Positions 53,285 through 59,916 of a stretch of 64,000 bases of DNA are shown piece after piece; position 1 is the first letter of the stretch, and every line of letters begins with the position of its first letter. The DNA lies in contig NZ_QOVJ01000001.1 in the NCBI RefSeq assembly GCF_004104055.1, positions 930,001-994,000 on the forward strand. Direction: 5' to 3'. The notes beneath the pieces are model-generated. The model made no database searches, was not told the origin of the DNA, and worked only from the letters and a program-made list of their open reading frames with translations. Source of the stretch: Leeuwenhoekiella aestuarii. Its GTDB lineage: Bacteria; Bacteroidota; Bacteroidia; Flavobacteriales; Flavobacteriaceae. The translations under genes were made by a program, and so were the position numbers.

Positions 53285-53851
53285 TGCTTTCACTTCAGCA
53301 TATCTAAAGCAATTCACCTCATGGTCGTTTACCATTCCGGTAGCTTGCATATGCGCATATATAACGGTAGAACCGGTAAACTTGAACCCTCTTTTTTTTA
53401 GATCTTTTGAAAGTGCATCGCTAATCGCTGTTGTTGCCGGTGCGTCTTTGTAATAGGCTACCAAATTTTGAACGGGTTTATTATTTACAAAACTCCAGAT
53501 GTATTTTGAAAAACTACCAAATTCTTCCTGCGTTTTCATAAAAGCTTTGGCGTTAGAAACTGTTGCCTGAACCTTCAACTTATTTCTAATGATTCCGGGA
53601 TTATTGAGCAGCTCTTCAAGTTTAGATTCAGAATAATTAGCGATCTTTTTATAATCAAAATTATCAAGCGCTTCGCGGAAGTTTTCGCGCTTGCGCAAAA
53701 TAGTGATCCAACTCAACCCTGCCTGAAAGGTTTCTAAGATCAAGAATTCAAAAAGTCGTGCATCGTCATAAATCGGCACGCCCCATTCTGTATCATGATA
53801 GGCCTCATAGAGTTTGTCGCCCACGCACCAGCCACATCTGTGTTTTTCCAT
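53276..53851 (-). CDS. tag: DNA-3-methyladenine glycosylase I
   Basis: This protein excises 3-methyladenine from alkylated DNA. The 191-residue protein starts RCGWCVGDKLYEAYHDTEWG, where Cys and His are zinc ligands, with the other two in NDHEVNCFRY near the C-terminus. Catalytic Glu lies in FLILETFQAGLSW. The family signature GFKFTGSTVIYAHMQATGMVN is complete. It is monocistronic. Confidence 0.96.
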   Translation of the reverse strand: MEKHRCGWCVGDKLYEAYHDTEWGVPIYDDARLFEFLILETFQAGLSWITILRKRENFREALDNFDYKKIANYSESKLEELLNNPGIIRNKLKVQATVSNAKAFMKTQEEFGSFSKYIWSFVNNKPVQNLVAYYKDAPATTAISDALSKDLKKRGFKFTGSTVIYAHMQATGMVNDHEVNCFRYAEVKALG

Positions 53852-53944
53852 AAATTAAGTTTAAGACCTTAAAGATATTTAATCTTGCGCGAGTAGTTTA
53901 TTTTAAGGTTGTAAGTTCACTAAAAAAACTGCGACTTTTTCTTT

Positions 53945-54583
53945 ATGACTATAACTACCTTAGAAAAGCAAGATCTGGTAACCAAAGCATTTAAAAATGC
54001 GATGAACTATGCAGATTATCGCTTACTTGTTGAAAACCACGCAGAGTCGTTTACCAGCACCGGCCATACGCAAACTGAAGCTTTATCTAATTATACCGTT
54101 CTCAATTACCGCAGGATGAAACGTTGGGATAAGACTATGCGTTTTACTGAAGAGCAACAAAAGCTCATTACTGAATTAGACCGACCTTTAAATTGGTTAG
54201 TGATTACAGAAAGCTGGTGTGGTGATGCACCACCGGCAGTGGCAGTTATGCAGAAGATAGCAGAACTACAGCCGGCGATAAATTTAAAATTGGTTCTTCG
54301 GGATGAAAATCCACAGTTGATGGATGCTTTTTTGACTAACGGCTCTAAGTCTATACCCAAGCTTATTATACAAGACCCTAAAAATGATTCTGTTTTGATG
54401 AATTGGGGTTCGCGTTCTCAGGCGGCTCAAAAGCTGGTTGATGATTTTAAGGAAGAAAATGATGTGGTTACGGCAACTTTTAAAGAAAGTTTGCAACAGT
54501 GGTACAATCAAGATAAAGGAAAATCGGTTTTTAAAGAATTAGCCGAAATCTTACGCGTCCTCAACCTTGAAACTCGAATGTAA
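53945..54583 (+). CDS. Thioredoxin-like family protein
   Basis: This 212-residue cytoplasmic protein has a thioredoxin fold. The active-site position reads ITESWCGDAPPAV near residue 85, with one Cys where thioredoxins have CxxC. The cis-Pro is in KSIPKLII. Single-Cys WCGDA proteins form a distinct family whose activity is unknown; a monothiol mechanism is possible. The 3' end overlaps the TonB-like gene by 23 bp on the opposite strand. Confidence 0.85.
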   Translation: MTITTLEKQDLVTKAFKNAMNYADYRLLVENHAESFTSTGHTQTEALSNYTVLNYRRMKRWDKTMRFTEEQQKLITELDRPLNWLVITESWCGDAPPAVAVMQKIAELQPAINLKLVLRDENPQLMDAFLTNGSKSIPKLIIQDPKNDSVLMNWGSRSQAAQKLVDDFKEENDVVTATFKESLQQWYNQDKGKSVFKELAEILRVLNLETRM

Positions 54584-55295
54584 TAGAGCCTAGCTGAGAA
54601 TCTCGCTCACTTTTATTAAAAATAGCTTTCTCAGCATATTCTAAAGCTTGATCTACCAGACACCCGTTTGTTGTGGTTGATGCTGCTTTATTAAAATAAG
54701 CTTTCATAATTCCACCTACACCATTTACCTGAATGTTGATAACCACTTTTCCTGTGGCATCACAGGTATAAACAGGATTCGGAATTTGTATCGCATTTCG
54801 ATCTTTAAGCTGATAGGTAACTGTGCTTCGTCGGTAACTTGAAGTATTTACCTTAGAAATCTTTTCTGTTTTTTCAGTATCCCCAGAAGATTGTTGCTGA
54901 CTTCTTTTTTGACGCAATGCAGCAATTCGGGCTTGATAATCGGGATAATTCTCATCTTCTCCTTGATCATCTTCAGAGGCCGTTGTATTTTCTGAATCGG
55001 TTTTTAAAGCATTATCTACTTCACTTTGCTGACTAAAATATCGATTGGCTTCTCGTTTCAACCTGTTGCTGTTTTGAGCCTGATTAGTCATTTGCTGCGT
55101 TTGTTGTAACTCTTCTTCGTTAAGAAGTTCTGGGAGTTCTTCTTCTGGATCATCCTGAATTATGGGAATGGGAATAAATTCTTCTACCTGAGAAGTGTCG
55201 TAAGGTGCCACCGTAAGAAAGAGAAAAACAATCACAAAGATACTGGCACCGGTAAAGGTGATCAACATTGCTTTATCTTCAGGTGATAGTTTCAT
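54561..55295 (-). CDS. TonB-like energy transducer
   Basis: This 244-residue protein has an N-terminal transmembrane anchor (about 10-31, MLITFTGASIFVIVFLFLTV), a long acidic and Gln-rich periplasmic stretch (EEELPELLNEEELQQTQQMT), and a C-terminal domain of TonB type (PVYTCDATGKVVINIQVNGVGGIMKAYF). Proline repeats are fewer than in classic TonB. It may energise receptors such as those in this window or be a TonB-related protein of other function. It lies 70 bp downstream of truB. Confidence 0.75.
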   Translation of the reverse strand: MKLSPEDKAMLITFTGASIFVIVFLFLTVAPYDTSQVEEFIPIPIIQDDPEEELPELLNEEELQQTQQMTNQAQNSNRLKREANRYFSQQSEVDNALKTDSENTTASEDDQGEDENYPDYQARIAALRQKRSQQQSSGDTEKTEKISKVNTSSYRRSTVTYQLKDRNAIQIPNPVYTCDATGKVVINIQVNGVGGIMKAYFNKAASTTTNGCLVDQALEYAEKAIFNKSERDSQLGSITFEFQG

Positions 55296-55365
55296 CGGTT
55301 CAAAAATACAAAAACACGGCGTGTGCAGCTGTTAAACAAAACGGAAGAAACACAGAGGAATTGTA

Positions 55366-56070
55366 TTATGCTTCAGCCTGTTTTAAGGCTGTTTCAAAAT
55401 TTTCTAAGGATATAGCGTTAGCGACATCAAAATCACCAATTTTTGTTCTGCGCAAAGCGGAAAGATGTCCGCCACTTTCTAAGGCTTTACCAAAGTCGTG
55501 CGCAAGTGATCTAATATACGTTCCCTTACTGCAGCGTACGCGGAAGTGAACTTCAGGAAGCTTAATTCGGGTAATTTCAAATTCTGAAATTTGCACTTCT
55601 CTACTAGGAATCTCAACTTCTTCACCAGCTCTCGCAAATTCATACAGACGTTTTCCTTCTTTTTTTAAAGCAGAAAAAACAGGTGGTTTCTGCTGTATAG
55701 TTCCAGTGAATTGCGCAGTTGCATTTTGGATCAAATCATCATGGAGGTGTTCTGTTGGGAAGGTCGCGTCAATTTCGGTTTCTAAGTCGTAAGAGGGTGT
55801 TGTGGCTCCTAGAACAATAGTGCCTGTATATTCTTTTTCCTGACCCATAAATTCTTCTATGCGCTTGGTGAACTTACCGGTGCAGATGATTAACAAGCCA
55901 GTTGCTAATGGATCTAAGGTGCCGGCGTGACCTACCTTAATCTTTTTGATCTTATAGGCCTTGCGAATGAGCCAGCGTACTTTGTTTACCAACTGAAAAG
56001 AGGTCCAATTGAGCGGTTTGTCAAATAACAAAACCTGACCCTCTTTAAATTGTTCTTCGGTAAACTGCAT
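55366..56070 (-). CDS. truB: tRNA pseudouridine(55) synthase
   Basis: TruB makes the T-loop pseudouridine of tRNAs. The 234-residue protein has the catalytic Asp in VGHAGTLDPLATGLL near residue 53, with KPLNWTSFQLVNKV and QKPPVFSALKKEGKRLYE. It lacks the C-terminal PUA domain seen in longer enzymes, as is usual in Bacteroidota. It follows uppP by 40 bp in the ftsX operon. Confidence 0.96.
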   Translation of the reverse strand: MQFTEEQFKEGQVLLFDKPLNWTSFQLVNKVRWLIRKAYKIKKIKVGHAGTLDPLATGLLIICTGKFTKRIEEFMGQEKEYTGTIVLGATTPSYDLETEIDATFPTEHLHDDLIQNATAQFTGTIQQKPPVFSALKKEGKRLYEFARAGEEVEIPSREVQISEFEITRIKLPEVHFRVRCSKGTYIRSLAHDFGKALESGGHLSALRRTKIGDFDVANAISLENFETALKQAEA

Positions 56071-56110
56071 ACGTATTTCTATTAATGATTTTTATTCAGG
56101 TGAAAGTTGG

Positions 56111-56908
56111 TTATAAATTATAGTAACCAAAACTTACTGCAATGATTCCTACGATCAGACAATAAACTGCAAACCAAGAAAGCTTACTCTTTTTAACCAA
56201 TTTGATCATCCAGGTACAGGCGATAAGACCACTTACAAAAGCAGCTACAAAACCTATAGAAAGTGCGGTGAAGTTACCCGATTCAGTAGTGATCTCACCA
56301 CCTAAAATATCTTTAGCGATTTTTCCAAAAATTAACGGAACCACCATTAAGAATGAAAACCGAGCAGCTTTACTTTTATCATTTCCTAATAAAACCGAGG
56401 TTGAAATTGTAGCACCGCTACGAGAAATTCCGGGAAGCATAGCGATAGCCTGAGCTATACCGATTACAAAAGCATTGCGATAGGTTACCGGTTTTTGAGT
56501 GTCTTTTGCTTTATCTGCTAACCAAAGCAATAAGGCGGTAATGATGAGCATCATTCCAACTAAAAGAATATTTCCGCCGAAAAGTGATTCGAGTTGCTCT
56601 TCAAAAAAGAGTCCTATAAACACCGCAGGGATCATCGAGATAATGATTTTTAAAGAAAATTGTGTTTCTTCATTCCATTTAAACTGAAACAAACCTGTTA
56701 TGATTTTAAGGATGTCTTTCCTAAAAACGACCAGCGTACTCAAGGCAGTTGCAAAATGAAGTACTACGGTAAAGAGTAAACTTTCTTCCGGTAAGGTGCT
56801 GTCTCCTAAAATCGCTTTTCCCAGCTCGAGGTGACCACTTGACGATACCGGTAAAAATTCGGTAAGTCCTTGAATAATACCCAGTATTATTGCGTCAATT
56901 ATATCCAT
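56111..56908 (-). CDS. uppP: Undecaprenyl-diphosphate phosphatase
   Basis: This inner-membrane enzyme recycles the C55 lipid carrier of peptidoglycan synthesis and gives bacitracin resistance. The 265-residue protein has seven to eight helices and the two family motifs GLTEFLPVSSSGHLELG (residues 15-31) and PGISRSGATISTSVLLG (about 157-173), which carry catalytic Glu, His and Arg. It lies between DUF3098 and truB. Confidence 0.97.
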   Translation of the reverse strand: MDIIDAIILGIIQGLTEFLPVSSSGHLELGKAILGDSTLPEESLLFTVVLHFATALSTLVVFRKDILKIITGLFQFKWNEETQFSLKIIISMIPAVFIGLFFEEQLESLFGGNILLVGMMLIITALLLWLADKAKDTQKPVTYRNAFVIGIAQAIAMLPGISRSGATISTSVLLGNDKSKAARFSFLMVVPLIFGKIAKDILGGEITTESGNFTALSIGFVAAFVSGLIACTWMIKLVKKSKLSWFAVYCLIVGIIAVSFGYYNL

Positions 56909-56928
56909 TTAAAAAGGTTGAAAGGAGG

Positions 56929-57204
56929 TTAGTTGGCGTTTTTATTCTTATCAGGATTCAGCAATATCGCATACACTTCAATCCCAAACCCTATTAAGAC
57001 CAAAGCAGGAGCCAGGCGTATGCGTCTCCAGTTGTAAATCTCCGGGTTAAAAACATTAGGATCATCGCTGCCGCCACCAGACATTAAAATAAAGCCAAGT
57101 GCAATAACACCTAGACCTATCAACATCACTTTATAATTTTTCTTTTTAAAAATAAAACTACTGCGGTGCAGTTCGTTTTGCTTTTTACGCTTTTGTTCTC
57201 CCAT
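56929..57204 (-). CDS. DUF3098 family membrane protein
   Basis: This 91-residue protein has two transmembrane helices (about 25-42 and 67-85) and a Lys-rich N-terminus, of the DUF3098 family. The family is nearly always found between ftsX and uppP in Bacteroidota, suggesting a cell-envelope role, but its function is unknown. It is in an operon with both neighbours. Confidence 0.88.
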   Translation of the reverse strand: MGEQKRKKQNELHRSSFIFKKKNYKVMLIGLGVIALGFILMSGGGSDDPNVFNPEIYNWRRIRLAPALVLIGFGIEVYAILLNPDKNKNAN

Positions 57205-57250
57205 TTTTAAAGGGTTAAATGTTATGATTTAAAAGACACGATGTCTTTAC

Positions 57251-58129
57251 CTAATAGTATAATTCGTCTGTTCTTAAATTTAAGAAACGCTGTGTGGCTA
57301 AAAACGTACTGAACCACGTTATAATAACGCTTGCCATAAACACACCCACAAATAAAATAGCGAGAATTACAGGATCAGCAAGTAGTTCAAGTTCAGGAAA
57401 GGTCTGGTTTAAATAATATAAAACCGCAGCCATCCCTGCCAGAGCAATTAATGCGCCTACCATTCCCAGTTTCATACTCAGCCAGATAAACGGGCGGCGA
57501 ATAAAACCTTTTGTAGCGCCTACCATTTGCATGGTTTTTATGGTAAATCGTTTAGAGTAAACTGAAAGTCGTATCGCAGAGTTGATGAGCAAAACAGCGA
57601 TGAGCGTAAATACGCCGCTGATGATCACAATCCACAAACTTATTTTTTTGATATTATCGTTGAGTAAAGAGATCAAGGGTTGATCGTAGTTTACTTCTTC
57701 CACAAAATCTTTTGCGAGTAAATTGTCGGCAAATTCTTTTACCTGAGCGGCATCTACAAAGTCAGCTTTGAGGTAAACGTCAATAGAGTTCTGCAGTGGA
57801 TTGTACCCCAGAAAATCCATAAAATTCTCTCCTATTTCTTTGCTGTGTTCTTCTGCGGCATCTTCCTTAGAAACAAACTGAGTCGATTTTGTATAATCTG
57901 CTAGTGCCAGTGTTTTTTCAAGTTGTTTGATCTCAACATCTTTGGCGTCATCTTTTAGATAGATCGTAAGCGCGATTTGCTCCTTAAAATGATCAGCAAC
58001 TTTTTTAGAATTCAGTACCAGAAGTCCCAGCAGACCGAGCAAGAAGAGCACCAACGCAATACTTAAAATCACCGAAAAATAAGATGAGATCAATCTGCGA
58101 CGTTGAAACTTTTCAAAAGATGATGACAT
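57251..58129 (-). CDS. ftsX: Cell division protein FtsX
   Basis: FtsX is the permease of the FtsEX ABC complex, which controls septal peptidoglycan hydrolases. The 292-residue protein has TM1 at about 15-37, an extracellular domain with IALTIYLKDDAKDVEIKQLE, and three more helices at about 165-190, 215-240 and 262-285. Motif TMQMVGATKGFIRRPF near residue 198 is typical. The ATPase ftsE is not adjacent in this window, as is common in the phylum. It heads ftsX-DUF3098-uppP-truB. Confidence 0.94.
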   Translation of the reverse strand: MSSSFEKFQRRRLISSYFSVILSIALVLFLLGLLGLLVLNSKKVADHFKEQIALTIYLKDDAKDVEIKQLEKTLALADYTKSTQFVSKEDAAEEHSKEIGENFMDFLGYNPLQNSIDVYLKADFVDAAQVKEFADNLLAKDFVEEVNYDQPLISLLNDNIKKISLWIVIISGVFTLIAVLLINSAIRLSVYSKRFTIKTMQMVGATKGFIRRPFIWLSMKLGMVGALIALAGMAAVLYYLNQTFPELELLADPVILAILFVGVFMASVIITWFSTFLATQRFLNLRTDELYY

Positions 58130-58162
58130 ATTGCTGCTTAAAATTTAGATACCACTAGTGGG

Positions 58163-58170
58163 CAAAAATA
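58163..58170 (-). promoter_or_regulatory. -7 element of the ftsX operon
   Basis: On the minus strand TATTTTTG fits TAnnTTTG, 33 nt upstream of the ftsX ATG. Confidence 0.5.
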
Positions 58171-58302
58171 CTAAAGTTCGTGCTTCTTAAACGTACGCTT
58201 TTCGCATTTTGTATTTTTATATCAAAGCTTTCGCTACTTTCAGTGTTTATAACGGTTGAAAGACCTTATAATTAAAAGCTTAACCCTTAAAATGATAAAC
58301 TA

Positions 58303-59229
58303 ATGAACATTTTAATATACGGAGTAGGAGGAGTAGGCGGCTATTTTGGTGGAAAATTAACTAAAACCAATAATCATATAACTTTTATCGCTCGCGGAAA
58401 GCATCTGGAAGCGATTAAACAAAATGGATTGCAGGTAACTAGTTATAAAGGCGATTTTGTAGCGGAACCCGATCTGGCTACTGATGATCTCGGCGAAATT
58501 CCTACTCCGGATTTAGTGATTCTTGGTGTGAAATCTTGGCAAGTTCCTGAGAGTATTAAAGCTTTAAAACCGTATGTAAAATCTGAAACCGTGTTTTTAC
58601 CCTTGCAAAATGGTGCTGCAAATGCAGAGAAAATTCTCGAGGTTTTGCCCAATGCTCAGGTTTTAGGAGGATTGTGCAGAATTGTAGCTTTTAAAGACGG
58701 TCCCGGTAAAATAAAACATCCTACGTTTGAGCCAATTATAATATTTGGAGAACTCAACGGCAGTCTTACTGACCGCATAAAAGCCCTTCAGGAATTGTTT
58801 CAGGAAGCTGGTTTTGTGAGTGATTCAGTAGAAAACATTCAGGTTGAGATCTGGAAGAAATTTTTATTCATCTGTACGATAAGCGGTATTGGCGGATTAA
58901 CCCGCGTGCCTATGGGTAAAATACGTTCTAGCGAATACCTGTTCCAGATGATGAAAGATACTGCCCGAGAGATTTTTAAAGTAGCAAAAGCCAAAGGAAT
59001 AAATCTAACAGAAGCCCATATGGATTCGGTTTTTGAAGTGATTCAAAATCAAGATGCAGAGGTTACTGCTTCCACCCAACGGGATATTATGGAAGGCAAA
59101 CCCAGTGAACTCGACAATTTTAATGGGTATATCGTTCGTGAAGGGAAACGGTTGGGCGTGCCAGTGCCAGTAAACGAACTCATTTATGAGTGCTTATTAC
59201 CTATGGAAAAAGAGGCTCGAAAGTTGTAG
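58303..59229 (+). CDS. panE: 2-dehydropantoate 2-reductase (ketopantoate reductase family)
   Basis: This 308-residue protein has an N-terminal Rossmann motif YGVGGVGGYFGGKL, NGAANAEKILEVLPNAQV, and the C-terminal helical ApbA domain with the catalytic Lys region EIWKKFLFICTISG. It fits the PanE reaction, NADPH reduction of ketopantoate to pantoate for CoA synthesis. Several paralogues of this family have other substrates, so the symbol is probable rather than certain. No pan genes adjoin. Confidence 0.85.
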   Translation: MNILIYGVGGVGGYFGGKLTKTNNHITFIARGKHLEAIKQNGLQVTSYKGDFVAEPDLATDDLGEIPTPDLVILGVKSWQVPESIKALKPYVKSETVFLPLQNGAANAEKILEVLPNAQVLGGLCRIVAFKDGPGKIKHPTFEPIIIFGELNGSLTDRIKALQELFQEAGFVSDSVENIQVEIWKKFLFICTISGIGGLTRVPMGKIRSSEYLFQMMKDTAREIFKVAKAKGINLTEAHMDSVFEVIQNQDAEVTASTQRDIMEGKPSELDNFNGYIVREGKRLGVPVPVNELIYECLLPMEKEARKL

Positions 59230-59259
59230 TGATTTTTTGCTCATCACTTATTTTCCATT

Positions 59260-59826
59260 ATGATTCGATTCAGCATTATTCTTTGTCTTTTTTTAATGCA
59301 TTTGAATGTATTTAGTCAAAAACAAGAAAGAGATTCTCTGGAATTGTGGACCATGTTTACAATTGGGAATTTGGTGAATACAAAAGCGCATGAATTTGTG
59401 GCTCAGGGTTTACCAATTAAAATCATGCACAAAACTGGCGATGTTTTTTGGGAAACGGAAGATGAGGATGCTGTATTTAAAACAGAAATAGAATTCATCG
59501 AGGCGCATAACGATTCCGTTTGGACAGCATTAGAAAAACAAGGTTTCAAATTTCCAGAAGAACGCTACAATGAGAATTTTCAGATTGAACGAACTAATTT
59601 GGAGCTAGCTCTAAAACTTTTCAATGAAAGTCCGCTGATTAAAACCTATTATGAGAATCGCCCCAGGAATAGATTTCCAAATGTTGGTATTAAAAAGATT
59701 ACGGCTGGTGTTTATGGAATAACGGTCGGGTCATTTGACGTTGAAAATCCTGTAAATACCTATAAGGACGAATTTCTAGGTAAAATAGATATCAAGACCA
59801 GACAAACCTCCATTCAGAAACTTTAG
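59260..59826 (+). CDS. Exported protein of unknown function
   Basis: This 188-residue protein has a signal peptide (MIRFSIILCLFLMHLNVFSQ, cut about residue 20). The mature part is mixed alpha/beta and acidic (FWETEDEDAVFKTEIEFIEAHND), ending DEFLGKIDIKTRQTSIQKL. I recognise no family. It sits between panE and leuS as its own transcription unit and its composition is like its neighbours, so it is probably a lineage-specific but resident gene. Confidence 0.7.
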   Translation: MIRFSIILCLFLMHLNVFSQKQERDSLELWTMFTIGNLVNTKAHEFVAQGLPIKIMHKTGDVFWETEDEDAVFKTEIEFIEAHNDSVWTALEKQGFKFPEERYNENFQIERTNLELALKLFNESPLIKTYYENRPRNRFPNVGIKKITAGVYGITVGSFDVENPVNTYKDEFLGKIDIKTRQTSIQKL

Positions 59827-59845
59827 CATAGGAGTTTAATAATCG

Positions 59846-59853
59846 TAAATTTG
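59846..59853 (+). promoter_or_regulatory. -7 element of leuS
   Basis: TAAATTTG fits TAnnTTTG. The predicted start near 59859 puts the palindrome at 59867-59897 inside the 5' leader of leuS. Confidence 0.5.
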
Positions 59854-59866
59854 CCGCTTCTAAAAA

Positions 59867-59897
59867 GACTTCGCAGGTTTTGAAAACCTGTGAGGTC
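59867..59897. repeat. Palindromic repeat in the leuS leader
   Basis: GACTTCGCAGGTTTT (59867-59881) and AAAACCTGTGAGGTC (59883-59897) are complementary over 15 bp with G-U pairs, separated by one base. It is of the CGCAGGTTTTnAAAACCTGCG type that I recall as dispersed in flavobacterial genomes. It ends 19 bp before the leuS ATG. Confidence 0.8.
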
Positions 59898-59916
59898 CGG
59901 AAAAAATGAACTCACG

